A stretch of 64,000 bases of DNA from Aeromicrobium yanjiei (GCF_009649075.1 NZ_CP045737.1:1922001-1986000); one strand, 5' to 3'. Numbered from the stretch's first letter, positions 16,329-25,527 are shown. The notes: generated by a model not told the origin, from the letters alone. A program made the numbers and translations.

Positions 16329-17696
16329 TTGACCATTCCTTCAGTAGACGACGTCGGAGCAGTAGTCGCCCGCGAGATGGGCGTGAACGTCCTTGACATC
16401 AGACGGCAGACCCGATGGCGCCCCACCTGGTTCGTCGAGGCCGAGAAGGACGGCATGCGTCACGATGTGGTCGTTCGCGGCGATCGGGTCGACACTCAGG
16501 CGTACCCGCTCCAGCACGAGATGGCCTTCCACCGCATCCTTCACGACAACGGCGTCAAGGTGCCCGAGCTGTACGGATATCTGCCGGAGATCGACGCGCT
16601 GATCCTCGAGCTCGTCCCGGGCAGACCCGACTTCGGCGGCGTCTCGGAGGCAGACCGCGACGTGATCGTCGATGAGTACCTGCAGGAGCTCGTCAAGGTC
16701 CATCAGCTCCCGATCGAGCCTTTCACCCAGGCAGGCATCATTCGCGCGGCTGCCGGCGAGGACCCCGCGCTCGTCCACCGCTCGCGGATGATCAAGAACT
16801 GGCGCGCCAAGAAGGCCGCGCCCGATCCGTTCACGGAGTTCTGCCTCGGCTGGATGCGACGGCACCCTCCTCGTTCCGACGGCCGTGAGGCGCCCATCAT
16901 CTGCGACACCGGCCAGTTCCACCACGATCGGGGACATCTGACGGCGGTGCTCGACCTCGAGTTCGGCCACATCGGCGATCCGCTGATCGACCTGGCCGTG
17001 TGGCGCATGCGCGACACGCTCATCCCGTTCGGTGACTTCGCCACGCTCTATGCGCGCTACGAGGAGCTCTCCGGGACGTTCGTCGACCTGGAGATGATCA
17101 AGCGCCACACGTTCGCGAGCACTCTGGGCAATCAGCTGATGTTCGGACCGGCGGTGGCCGATCCGGTCAGCGACACCGACTTGATGAACAACATGCAGTG
17201 GAACAGCGAGACCAATCTCCATGCGACGGAGACCCTTGCCGAGCTGCTCGACATCGAGCTGCCCACCGTCACCGCGCCCGAGCCGCGGATCACCCGACAG
17301 GACAAGACCTTCGCCCATCTGGTCGAGTCCCTCAAGGTCGACACCGCCGACTACCTGCTCAAGCACGATCTGCGTCTGGCCTTCCGCATGGCCCGCCACC
17401 TGCAACGCGCCCACCAGATCGGCGACCAGATCATCGAGGACGATCTCGACGATCTGCACGCGCTGCTCGGCCGGCGACCCGCCACCTTCGCCGAGGGCGA
17501 TGCGGCACTCGAGGAATTCGTGCTCGCCGACGCCGCGGACGGCCGGCACGACGAGGCTCTCATCAAGCTCTTCCACCGCCGGAACCTCCGGGTCCACCTC
17601 CAGCTGGGACCGGCCGGCTCCAGCATGGCCACGCACCTACCGATGCGGCCCTTCCCCGCAGCCGTCGCAGCGCCATCTGAAAGGAATCATCCATGA
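16329..17696 (+). CDS. Phosphotransferase (APH-like) family protein, degenerate catalytic loop
   Basis: Protein of 455 residues with the same two-part build as the gene at 9122: a kinase-like domain (about 20-290) and a C-terminal helical domain. The catalytic loop reads PIICDTGQFHHDRG, so the Asp is kept but the HGD histidine and the later Asn are replaced. The following TAVLDLEFGHIGDPLIDLAVW keeps the DxE/DFG-like acid. Loss of the Asn raises doubt about kinase activity. TTG start at 16329 with GAGAAG about 5 bases before. The stop overlaps the lipoprotein start (ATGA), so the two are coupled. Function unknown. Confidence 0.65.
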   Translation: MTIPSVDDVGAVVAREMGVNVLDIRRQTRWRPTWFVEAEKDGMRHDVVVRGDRVDTQAYPLQHEMAFHRILHDNGVKVPELYGYLPEIDALILELVPGRPDFGGVSEADRDVIVDEYLQELVKVHQLPIEPFTQAGIIRAAAGEDPALVHRSRMIKNWRAKKAAPDPFTEFCLGWMRRHPPRSDGREAPIICDTGQFHHDRGHLTAVLDLEFGHIGDPLIDLAVWRMRDTLIPFGDFATLYARYEELSGTFVDLEMIKRHTFASTLGNQLMFGPAVADPVSDTDLMNNMQWNSETNLHATETLAELLDIELPTVTAPEPRITRQDKTFAHLVESLKVDTADYLLKHDLRLAFRMARHLQRAHQIGDQIIEDDLDDLHALLGRRPATFAEGDAALEEFVLADAADGRHDEALIKLFHRRNLRVHLQLGPAGSSMATHLPMRPFPAAVAAPSERNHP

Positions 17697-19252
17697 GAAG
17701 ATCGTCCACCCCACTCACGATGCTTGTCGCGGCTGCGATGCTGGCACTCGCAGCATGCAGCGGCGGCTCTACTGATGAAGCAGCCCCGGCCAGCAAGGAC
17801 GTCGACCGCAACGGCACCCTCAAGGTCGCGATGAACTATCCGCCCTATCCCCTCGACCCGCACAAGGCCGCCTCGACGCAGGCCTCGTTCCCGTTCACGA
17901 CGCTGGTCTACGACAACCTGACCCGGATGGGGCCGGACCTCCAGCTCGAGCCGATGCTGGCCACGAAGTGGGAGTTCAGCGACGACAACACGTCGGTCAC
18001 CTTCACGCTGCGCGATGACGTCACCTTCTCCGACGGGGAGAAGCTCGATGCGAACGCCGTCAAGCTGAGCATGGAGCGCGCGATGAACCTACCCGACTCG
18101 ACGGTTGCGGTGTTCTTCCCGATGGTCGAGTCGATCGAGGTCGTCGACGCCCAGAACATCAAGTTCAACACCAACCGATCGGCCGCAGATCTCCCATACG
18201 TCCTGTCAGGCGCCGAAGGCGGCATCGTCAGCCCGGCAGCCCTCGACAACGACGACCTCGACGTCAAGCCGGTCGGGTCCGGCGCATATGTGCTCGACAA
18301 GTTCACGTCCGGCCAGAACGCGTCGTTCAACCGGCGTGAGGACTACTGGGACAAGGAGGCCGCACCCGCGAAGCGCATCGAGATGACCGGCATCGTCTCG
18401 AATGCGACCCGCATCAACGCGATGCGGTCGGGCCAGTACGACATGTCGGTCAACAAGCTCGACCAGGTCAAGCAGCTCGACGCACTCCCGAAGAAGTTCA
18501 CCACGACGTACTACCGGCCCGCCGTGACCTATGCGTTCATCTTCAACACCGGCAGCGAGAAGGTGTCCGATCTCAGGGTTCGACAGGCGCTGAACCATGC
18601 AGTCGACCGGGAGGCCATCAACACCTCGCTTCTCGGCGGCAAGTGCGAGCCCACGACGCAGCCACTGCCCGAGGTGTACGAAGGGCATCTGGAGAAGTCG
18701 CCCGTCGACTACACCTACGATCCCCAGAAGGCGAGGGCGATGCTCAAGGATGCCGGCGTCGCCGACGGGCTGAAGCTGGTCGCAGTGGTGGGAGCCAACA
18801 TCTCCCCCGAGACCAGCATCGCCGAGACCCTGCAGGCCCAGTTCAAGGAGGTCGGTGTCGATCTCGAGGTCCGGGAGCTCGCAGGCACCCAGCTGTACCC
18901 CGCATGGGCAGACGGCGCCGCCGACGGCTTCGTCAGCGTCAAGCCGACCCAGCCCAACGGTGCGATGACACTGGCCAACCAGTACCTCAACCCGGCACGC
19001 TTCCCCGGTGGGACGCCGCCCGAGTTCGGTGAGGCGGTCAACAAGGCCTACGACCCGAAGCTCAGCGACGAGGAGCGTGTCGCGACGCTCGAGGCTGCGT
19101 CCAGGATCACGGTCGAGCAGGCGTTCGACGTCAACATCTGCGCGCTGCCGACGGTCATCGCGGCCAGTGACAAGGTGGTCGGTGCGGACACGATGGGACG
19201 GTCGGGCTTCGTCGGCATTCCCGATCTTCGCTACGTCGGCGTCACCAAGTAG
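17693..19252 (+). CDS. ABC transporter solute-binding lipoprotein, family 5 (peptide/opine/nickel type)
   Basis: Exported lipoprotein of 519 residues. The signal peptide ends in the lipobox LALAAC, with lipidated Cys22. The mature part has the family-5 pattern: DPHKAASTQASFPFTTLVYDNL, then ATKWEFSDDNTSVTFTLRDDVTFSDG at about residue 86. These proteins bind peptides or other hydrophilic or amphipathic solutes for a two-permease, two-ATPase importer. No permease or ATPase gene is in the window, so it is an orphan here. It overlaps the kinase-like gene by 4 bases and is followed by a strong terminator. It may import or sense the cluster substrate (inference). Confidence 0.85.
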   Translation: MRRSSTPLTMLVAAAMLALAACSGGSTDEAAPASKDVDRNGTLKVAMNYPPYPLDPHKAASTQASFPFTTLVYDNLTRMGPDLQLEPMLATKWEFSDDNTSVTFTLRDDVTFSDGEKLDANAVKLSMERAMNLPDSTVAVFFPMVESIEVVDAQNIKFNTNRSAADLPYVLSGAEGGIVSPAALDNDDLDVKPVGSGAYVLDKFTSGQNASFNRREDYWDKEAAPAKRIEMTGIVSNATRINAMRSGQYDMSVNKLDQVKQLDALPKKFTTTYYRPAVTYAFIFNTGSEKVSDLRVRQALNHAVDREAINTSLLGGKCEPTTQPLPEVYEGHLEKSPVDYTYDPQKARAMLKDAGVADGLKLVAVVGANISPETSIAETLQAQFKEVGVDLEVRELAGTQLYPAWADGAADGFVSVKPTQPNGAMTLANQYLNPARFPGGTPPEFGEAVNKAYDPKLSDEERVATLEAASRITVEQAFDVNICALPTVIAASDKVVGADTMGRSGFVGIPDLRYVGVTK

Positions 19253-19270
19253 TCCAGCTGAAAACGGCGA

Positions 19271-19303
19271 GGCGCCCGATCCGGAACTGTCGGATCGGGC
19301 GCC
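19271..19303. terminator. Bidirectional hairpin terminator
   Basis: Perfect 13-base stem GGCGCCCGATCCG / CGGATCGGGCGCC with a 7-base loop, followed by TTCTTCGTTCTT on the plus strand. It serves the lipoprotein gene ending at 19252 and the convergent thiolase ending at 19316. Confidence 0.8.
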
Positions 19304-19315
19304 TTCTTCGTTCTT

Positions 19316-20497
19316 CTAGGCGGAGACGCGGATCGCCATCGCGCTGCCCATCCCGCCACCTGCACACATCGAGGCGATGGCGACTCCGCCGCCGCGACGG
19401 CGGAGCTCGTTGATCAGTGACGTGATCATCCGCGCACCGGTCGCGGCGACCGGATGTCCGAGGCTGCAGCCACTCCCCTGCACGTTGACCCGCTCGGGGT
19501 CGAGGCCGAGCATCTTGGTCGTCGCAACAGCCACGGTGGCAAAGGCCTCATTGATCTCCCACAGGTCCACATCGGCGACCGTGAGCCCCGTGCGCTCGAG
19601 CAGCTTCTGGATGGCCGGCACGGGTGCCGTGCCTGTGAGGCTCGGATCCACGCCCACGCTGGCCCAGCCGAGGATCGTCGCCAGCGGTTCGACGCCGTGC
19701 TCGGCGGCGAGCTCGGCCGAGGTCACGACGACGGCTGCGGCGGCGTCGTTGACACCGCTGGAGTTTCCGGCGGTCACGTTGAATCCGTCGATCTCCGGGT
19801 GCAGCGGCTTGAGATTCGCCAGCGCGTCGAGCGAGGAGGAACGTCGAGGGTGCTCGTCGACCTCGAACACGCTGACCGAGCCATCGCGTGCGGTGACCTT
19901 GACCGGCACGATCTCGTCGACGAAGTGTCCCTCGTCGATCGAGCGGATGGCCCGTTGATGCGACCGCAAGGCCCAGGCGTCGGCTTCCTCCCGGGTGATG
20001 CCGGCGGACTTGGCCGCACTCCATCCGACCGTGATGGTCATGTCCCGGTTGGGCGCATCAGGAGTCGAGACGTGCGTGGGTGACATCCACGGGTCCTCCC
20101 ACTCGTCGTCGGTACCGGGCGTGCGACGCTTCGAGACCGGCGCGGTCGAGCTGGACTGCACTCCCCCGGCAACCACCGCGCGATCCATCCCGGCGGCAAC
20201 GCTGCCCGCAGCCATCGCGATGCTGCTGAGGCCCGAGGCGCAGTGACGGTTGAGCGCGACACCGGGCACATCGGTCAGTCCGGCCTCAAGAGCCGCATAG
20301 CGGGCGATCGCTCCGCCACCGGCGAGGACCTCGCCCAAGATGACGTCGTCGAAGACCTCGACGGGCAGCTTCGACCTACGGACGGCCTCGGAGACGATCA
20401 GCGGTGCCAGCTCGAACGCCGTCGTGTCGCGCAGAGTCCCCTTCCGGGCGGTTCCGATGGCGGTGCGGCAAGCAGCGAGGATGACGGGTTGGGACAT
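19316..20497 (-). CDS. Thiolase (acetyl-CoA acyltransferase)
   Basis: Thiolase of 393 residues. Nucleophilic Cys86 is in NRHCASGLSS, the EINEAFA segment is present, then SGCSLGHPVAATGARM with the catalytic His, and the second Cys in SMCAGGGMG. It would release acetyl- or propionyl-CoA in the last beta-oxidation step. ATG at 20497 has AAAGGA 8 bases upstream. It is the last gene of a very tight minus-strand operon (racemase, hydratase, dehydrogenase, hydratase, dehydrogenase, thiolase), a complete beta-oxidation set. The chain it cleaves is unknown. Confidence 0.87.
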   Translation of the reverse strand: MSQPVILAACRTAIGTARKGTLRDTTAFELAPLIVSEAVRRSKLPVEVFDDVILGEVLAGGGAIARYAALEAGLTDVPGVALNRHCASGLSSIAMAAGSVAAGMDRAVVAGGVQSSSTAPVSKRRTPGTDDEWEDPWMSPTHVSTPDAPNRDMTITVGWSAAKSAGITREEADAWALRSHQRAIRSIDEGHFVDEIVPVKVTARDGSVSVFEVDEHPRRSSSLDALANLKPLHPEIDGFNVTAGNSSGVNDAAAAVVVTSAELAAEHGVEPLATILGWASVGVDPSLTGTAPVPAIQKLLERTGLTVADVDLWEINEAFATVAVATTKMLGLDPERVNVQGSGCSLGHPVAATGARMITSLINELRRRGGGVAIASMCAGGGMGSAMAIRVSA

Positions 20498-20520
20498 GGG
20501 TGGGTCCTTTCGGGAAACGT

Positions 20521-21621
20521 TCAGTCGCGGGGTAGGCCGAGCACGCGCTCGGCGAGGATGTTCTTCATGACTTCGGTCGTGCCCGCGGCGATCGTCGCCG
20601 AGCGGGAGCGCAGGAATCGCTGGGTGCCACGATCGTCCGCCAGCAGGGAATGGTGCCCCGAGACCTTCATCTCGGTCTCGGCCAGACGAGACGACACGAG
20701 GCTCCAACCGAACTTGATGATCGACTGCTCCGAGCCGGGCTCCTCGCCCTCCTTGAGCCTGGCGAGCGCACGGGCTCCCATCAGCCCGACCAGCCGAGCG
20801 TCCATCCAGTGACCCAGGAGCTCGTCGCGCAGGATCGGATCCGTGACGGTCGTGTTCTCGACCACCTCCCGAACGTCGCGCTCGAGCTTCGTTGCCATGT
20901 TGATGACGCCCGTGCGCTCGTACCCGAGCGTCTTCATGGTCACGAGCCAGCCCTCGTTGAGCGGACCGAGCAGATTCGCCTCGGGCACCCGTACGTCGTG
21001 GAAGAACATCTCCGCGAAGCCGGACTCGCCCGTGATCTGCTTGATCGGCCGGCGTTCGATGCCCGGCGAGTCCAGCTTGACCAGCAGCGCCGAGATGCCC
21101 TTGTGCTTGGCCGCTTCCCGATCCGTGCGGACCAACAGCAGCGCGTGGGTCGACTGCATGCCGTTCGAGGTCCAGACCTTCTGGCCGTTGAGGACGAACT
21201 CGCCGTTCACGAGCTCTGCCCGCATCGTCAGCGCGGCCAGATCACTGCCCGCACCCGGCTCGCTGAAGCCCTGCGCCCAGAACTCCTCGCCGCTCAGGAT
21301 GTGGGGCAGCGACCGCTGCTGCTCCTCAGTCCCGAACATCATCAGTGCGGGACCGATGTTCTGCAGCGCAATGGCACCCGCGGCCATCGGCGCGTCGACG
21401 CGTGCGAGTTCGGCATCGCAGGCGATCCGGTCGACCGTGCTGAGTCCTCTGCCGCCGTGCTCGACAGGCCACGACGGCGCAGCCCAGCCACCCTCGTTGA
21501 GCAGCTTCTGCCACGCGAGCTGGGCCTCGAAGGAGGTCGCGGCCCCCCACTCGGCGCGAAATCCGGGCATGACCTTCTCCAGATACACACGCAGCTCGCC
21601 CGCCGGTCCGTCGATGCTCAT
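20521..21621 (-). CDS. Acyl-CoA dehydrogenase
   Basis: FAD acyl-CoA dehydrogenase of 366 residues. QGFSEPGAGSDLAAL (about 119-133) and NGQKVWTSNGMQSTH are present. The C-terminal AAGTTEVMKNILAERVLGLP lacks Glu at the MCAD site; the helix-G segment MKTLGYERTGV provides Glu-Arg, as in long-chain or isovaleryl-type enzymes. ATG at 21621 shares its A with the upstream TGA (TGATG), so translation is coupled to the hydratase. The longer reading frame upstream lies inside the hydratase gene and is not used. Fifth gene of the tight operon. Confidence 0.83.
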   Translation of the reverse strand: MSIDGPAGELRVYLEKVMPGFRAEWGAATSFEAQLAWQKLLNEGGWAAPSWPVEHGGRGLSTVDRIACDAELARVDAPMAAGAIALQNIGPALMMFGTEEQQRSLPHILSGEEFWAQGFSEPGAGSDLAALTMRAELVNGEFVLNGQKVWTSNGMQSTHALLLVRTDREAAKHKGISALLVKLDSPGIERRPIKQITGESGFAEMFFHDVRVPEANLLGPLNEGWLVTMKTLGYERTGVINMATKLERDVREVVENTTVTDPILRDELLGHWMDARLVGLMGARALARLKEGEEPGSEQSIIKFGWSLVSSRLAETEMKVSGHHSLLADDRGTQRFLRSRSATIAAGTTEVMKNILAERVLGLPRD

Positions 21622-22391
21622 CAAGCGTCCTTCTTTCTGAATCGTGCCGTGGCATCCCGGAATTCCTGGCCCGTCAGCAGGCCGCCTTGCGTGGCACCGA
21701 GGATCGCGAGCTCCTGCTCGAAGCCGAGGGCCATCGCGCGCTGGAGCGATTCCTTGCTGCTCTTGATCGCAGCCGCCGAAAGCGATCCGACGTGGTCGGT
21801 CATCGCGTCGACGGTCGCCCTCAACTCGCCCGCCGCGACGAGCTTGTTCACGAGACCCCATTCGAGTGCGGTCTGGGGTGAAACCCGCTCGCCCATCAGC
21901 ACCATCTCGGTCGCTCGAGCCGTACCGATCGCGCGGCTGAGGAGGTGTGCGCCGCCCATTCCAGGGACCAGGCCGACGCCGATCCATGAGCTCGCGAACA
22001 CCGCCTCGGTGCTGCTGACCCGTAGATCGCACGCCATCGCGAGATCGAGGCCTGCGCCCAGTGCGGGCCCGTTGACGGCCGCGATGACGGGGCACGGGGC
22101 CTCGGCGAGGGCCCGGACGAGCCGCTGGAACTGGGAGTAGATGACATCGGTGACGACGCGGGCACCGCCCTCGGCCACGGCGGAAAGATCGGTCAGATCG
22201 CCGCCTGCGCAGAACGCCGAGCCGCTACCGGTCAGCACGATGCATCGCACCTCGGCATCGCAACCGCCGATCGCGTCGGCGAGCTGCCTGACCAGGTCGA
22301 CGGTCAGGGCATTGCGGCGCTCGGGCCGGTTCAACGTCAGCCAGAGCGTCGATCCGAATCGCTCGCTGAGCAGCACATCGTTCGACGTCAT
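21621..22391 (-). CDS. Crotonase-family protein lacking both hydratase glutamates
   Basis: Crotonase-fold protein of 256 residues. The oxyanion segment SAFCAGGDLTDL and GALGAGLDLAMACDL-type helix are clear. At the two hydratase glutamate positions it has Asp (GAGLD) and Trp (FASSWIGVGLVPGMGG), so normal enoyl-CoA hydration is doubtful; an isomerase, hydrolase or another crotonase reaction is possible. ATG at 22391 overlaps the dehydrogenase stop (ATGA), and its own stop is in TGATG with the next gene. It lies inside a tight beta-oxidation operon, so it likely acts on a CoA thioester. Confidence 0.8.
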   Translation of the reverse strand: MTSNDVLLSERFGSTLWLTLNRPERRNALTVDLVRQLADAIGGCDAEVRCIVLTGSGSAFCAGGDLTDLSAVAEGGARVVTDVIYSQFQRLVRALAEAPCPVIAAVNGPALGAGLDLAMACDLRVSSTEAVFASSWIGVGLVPGMGGAHLLSRAIGTARATEMVLMGERVSPQTALEWGLVNKLVAAGELRATVDAMTDHVGSLSAAAIKSSKESLQRAMALGFEQELAILGATQGGLLTGQEFRDATARFRKKDA

Positions 22392-23542
22392 CGCAGCCCC
22401 GTCAGATCTCGCGCAATGATGGTCCGCATGATCTCCGAGGTCCCGCCGTAGATCGTCTGGATCCTCGCATCCACGTAGGACCGCGCTATCGGATATTCCA
22501 ACATGTAGCCGTAGCCACCGAACAGCTGAAGGCATCGGTCGACGACGCGTTTTTGCGTCTCGGTCGACAACAGCTTGCCCTTGGCCGCATCGACAACCGT
22601 CAGCTCGCCCTCATTGAGCGCGATGATCGAGGCGTCGACATAGGCCTGCAGCACGTCCAGCTCGGTGACCATGTCGGCGAGCTCGAACTGCGTGTTCTGG
22701 AAGCTGGCGAGCGGCTGGCCGAACGCGACCCGTTCCTTGGTGTACTCGACGGTCCAGTCCAGGGCCGCGCGTGCAGCGGCCAGAGCCATCATGGAGATCG
22801 AGAGGCGCTCACGGGGAAGGCGCTCCATCAGGTGACCGAAACCGCCACCCTCGGTGCCGAGGAGATTCGCGGCAGGAACCCGCACATCGTCGAACGACAG
22901 CTCGGCGGTGTCCTGCGCCTGCAGCCCCACCTTCTCGAGCTTGCGCCCCCGCTCGAATCCGGGCATGCCGCGCTCGACGACGAGCAGGCTGAATCCGCGC
23001 GAGCCCGCGCCGGGATCGGTCCGCGCCACCACGATCACCAGATCCGACGAGATGCCGTTGGTGATGAAGGTCTTGGACCCGTTGAGGACCCAGTCGTCCC
23101 CCTCGCGCACTGCGGTCGTACGGACGCCCTGGAGGTCGCTGCCGGCCCCCGGCTCGGTCATCGCGATCGCGCCGATGAGCTCGCCCGTGACCATCCGAGG
23201 AACCCAGCGCTCATGCTGCTCGGGCGTGCCGAGGTCGAGGATGTACGGCAGCGTGATGTCGTCCTGCAGACTGAACCCGGACGCCACCGACGCGGCACCC
23301 ACGCGGGCCAGCTCTTCGACGACGACATTGCGGTAGCGCATGTCGTCGAGGCCGCCACCGCCGAGGGCGGTGGGCGCTGCCACGCCGAGGATCCCCTGCT
23401 TGCCGGCCGCGAGCCACGTCTCGCGGTCGACGAGATGCTGTTCGTCGAACCGCTCACGGTGAGGGGTGACCTCCCGGTCCACGAACTCGCGGACGACCTG
23501 CCGATAGTCCTCGTGATCCTGATCGTAGAGCCTGCGACGCAT
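22388..23542 (-). CDS. Acyl-CoA dehydrogenase, long-chain-type
   Basis: FAD acyl-CoA dehydrogenase of 384 residues. AMTEPGAGSDLQGVRTTA and LNGSKTFITNGISSD are the FAD-domain motifs; LFGGYGYMLEYPIAR and TIYGGTSEIMRTIIARDL are the C-domain motifs. Gly replaces Glu at the MCAD site, while MERLPRERL carries the helix-G Glu as in mammalian LCAD. ATG at 23542 overlaps the upstream stop as TGATG. It closely resembles the gene at 25568, so the two are probable duplicates in divergent operons. Acts on a long or branched acyl-CoA (inference). Confidence 0.86.
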   Translation of the reverse strand: MRRRLYDQDHEDYRQVVREFVDREVTPHRERFDEQHLVDRETWLAAGKQGILGVAAPTALGGGGLDDMRYRNVVVEELARVGAASVASGFSLQDDITLPYILDLGTPEQHERWVPRMVTGELIGAIAMTEPGAGSDLQGVRTTAVREGDDWVLNGSKTFITNGISSDLVIVVARTDPGAGSRGFSLLVVERGMPGFERGRKLEKVGLQAQDTAELSFDDVRVPAANLLGTEGGGFGHLMERLPRERLSISMMALAAARAALDWTVEYTKERVAFGQPLASFQNTQFELADMVTELDVLQAYVDASIIALNEGELTVVDAAKGKLLSTETQKRVVDRCLQLFGGYGYMLEYPIARSYVDARIQTIYGGTSEIMRTIIARDLTGLR

Positions 23543-24306
23543 CAGCGTCCCTTCCAGACCGGCGATCGCTTCTCAGCGAATGCGGTGGCCCCCTCGCGGG
23601 CATCCTCGGACTCGAAGACCGGGCGCATGATCTTCTCCTGGGCAGCCCATCCGTCCTCGAAGGTCCAGTCGCTGCTCTGCCGGGCGATCGCCTTCGAGGC
23701 CGCGACCGCAAGCGGTCCGTTCTCGGCGATCGCGGTCGCCCACGAGACAGCGGTCCCGAGCGCCTCACCCTCACCCGTGACCTTGTTGACCAGGCCCACC
23801 TCGGCCGCGCGGGGCGCCGTCATCGGATCGCCCGTGATCAGCAGCTCGAGGGCGATGGCGAACGGAACGCGTCGGGCCAGCAGCATCGCCGCCCCACCCC
23901 CGGCGACGAGCGAGCGCTTCACCTCGGGAACCCCGAATCGGGCGGTCTCCGCCGCCACGACGAGATCGCATGCGAGGAGGAGCTCGAATCCGCCGGCCAG
24001 GGCCCAGCCCTCGACCGCGCCGATCAGCGGCTTGGTCGGCGGTGTCATGGTGATGCCGCACAGGCCGCGGCCCGGGATCGCGGGACTCTCGCCCTTGAGG
24101 AAGGCCTTGAGGTCCATCCCGGCCGAGAAGACTCCGCCGGCCCCGGTCAGGACACCGACACGCAGCTCATCTGAGGCATCGAGCTCGTCGACGGCCGCCG
24201 CGATCTGCTCGGCCACGGCCGCATTGAGCGCATTCTTCGCCTCGGGACGGTTGATCGTGATGATCTGCACGCCGTCGCGCTGCTCGACGAGTACCTCAGA
24301 TGCCAT
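23542..24306 (-). CDS. Enoyl-CoA hydratase
   Basis: Crotonase of 254 residues with TGAGGVFSAGMDLKAF, AGGFELLLACDLVVAAE and RFGVPEVKRSLVAGGG. Both hydratase glutamates (GGFE and VPEV) are present. The C-terminus FAEKRSPVWKGR is typical of actinobacterial EchA proteins. ATG at 24306 has AGGAG 7 bases before it. Second gene of the racemase-led operon; 35 bases after the racemase stop and overlapping the next dehydrogenase by TGATG. Catalyses hydration of 2-enoyl-CoA. Confidence 0.86.
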   Translation of the reverse strand: MASEVLVEQRDGVQIITINRPEAKNALNAAVAEQIAAAVDELDASDELRVGVLTGAGGVFSAGMDLKAFLKGESPAIPGRGLCGITMTPPTKPLIGAVEGWALAGGFELLLACDLVVAAETARFGVPEVKRSLVAGGGAAMLLARRVPFAIALELLITGDPMTAPRAAEVGLVNKVTGEGEALGTAVSWATAIAENGPLAVAASKAIARQSSDWTFEDGWAAQEKIMRPVFESEDAREGATAFAEKRSPVWKGR

Positions 24307-24341
24307 GGTCTTCTCCTGTGAGTTCACGTGTCCAACAACAG

Positions 24342-25499
24342 TCAGTGGTTCGCGTCCTGGAACACCGCACCCGACTCGATCAGCGATCGAATCTCCTCGG
24401 TGTCGAATCCCCACGCAGCAAGTGTCGCCTCGGTGTCCTGACCGACCCTGTGCGATGGCGAGGGGTCGAGCCCGGGCGTGCGCGAGAATCGCGGCGCCAC
24501 CTTCGGATGCGGATGACCAGCCAGCTCTGCGAAGGTCCCGCGTGCGGCCATGTGCGGATGCTGTGGTGCCTCGGTGAGGCTGAGCACGGGTGCCACGCAC
24601 GCGTCGGTGCCGTCGAAGTGGCTCGCCCATTCGTCGCGAGACCGCTCTGCGAACGCGTCCTCGAAGATCTTGCGGTGGGCGGGCCAGAAATCCTGGTCGA
24701 GCTGATCGCCCTCGATCGACGTCAGGCCGAGCCCCTCGAGGAGAGCCGCATAGAACTGCGGCTCGATCGCGCCCACCGCAACGTACTTGCCGTCCGCGCA
24801 ACGGTAGGTGTCGTAGAACGGTGCTCCACCGTCGAGGAGGTTGACCCTCCGCTCGTCCTTCCAGCCGCCCTGGGCCAGTAGTCCGTAGAGCATCGTGACC
24901 AAGGAGGCCGCGCCGTCGACCATCGCGGCGTCGATGACCTGGCCGCGCCCGCTACGGGTGCGCTCCTGCAGGGCTGCGAGGACTCCGATGATCAGGTACA
25001 GCGATCCACCGCCGAAGTCGGCGATGAGGTTGACAGCCTGCATGGGCTTCTCGTGGGTGCCCGTCGTGTGGAGAGCTCCGCTGATCGCCGCGTAGTTGAT
25101 GTCGTGGCCCGCGGTGTGCGCGAGCGGACCCTCCTGGCCCCATCCGGTCATCCGTGCGTAGATCAGGCCAGGATTGACCGCCAGGCAGTCATCCGGGCCG
25201 ACGCCGAGGCGCTCGGTGACGCCGGGACGGTTGCCCTCGATCAACACATCGGCGCTGGCCACCAGGCGCAGCACGGTATCGCGGCCGCCCGCAGTCTTGA
25301 GGTTGACCGCCACATTCGCACGACCCCGGTTGAGCCCCGACGAGACGGTCGACTGCAATTCGCTTCCGCCGGGTCGGTCGATGCGGATGACCTCGGCTCC
25401 GAGCTCATTGAGAAGGAGGCTCGCAAACGGGCCCGGCCCGATTCCTGCGAGTTCAACGACGCGTATTCCGGCCAGCGGGCCGGCCGAAGGTTCACTCAT
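24342..25499 (-). CDS. Alpha-methylacyl-CoA racemase-like CaiB/BaiF family protein
   Basis: Class III CoA-transferase fold protein of 385 residues. The pair AGHDINYAAISGALHTTG and NLIADFGGGSLYL matches the racemase active site of AMACR/MCR, whose catalytic His and Asp are here about His132 and Asp161. That distinguishes racemases from CoA-transferases of the same fold. It would interconvert 2R- and 2S-methylacyl-CoA so that beta-oxidation of methyl-branched chains can proceed. ATG at 25499 is chosen; GTG at 25505 is an alternative. No strong ribosome site is seen. It heads the tight operon down to 19316 and is divergent from the dehydrogenase at 25568 with candidate operator H between. Confidence 0.82.
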   Translation of the reverse strand: MSEPSAGPLAGIRVVELAGIGPGPFASLLLNELGAEVIRIDRPGGSELQSTVSSGLNRGRANVAVNLKTAGGRDTVLRLVASADVLIEGNRPGVTERLGVGPDDCLAVNPGLIYARMTGWGQEGPLAHTAGHDINYAAISGALHTTGTHEKPMQAVNLIADFGGGSLYLIIGVLAALQERTRSGRGQVIDAAMVDGAASLVTMLYGLLAQGGWKDERRVNLLDGGAPFYDTYRCADGKYVAVGAIEPQFYAALLEGLGLTSIEGDQLDQDFWPAHRKIFEDAFAERSRDEWASHFDGTDACVAPVLSLTEAPQHPHMAARGTFAELAGHPHPKVAPRFSRTPGLDPSPSHRVGQDTEATLAAWGFDTEEIRSLIESGAVFQDANH

Positions 25500-25527
25500 T
25501 GCCACAGGCTAACATGGATACAGTGCA

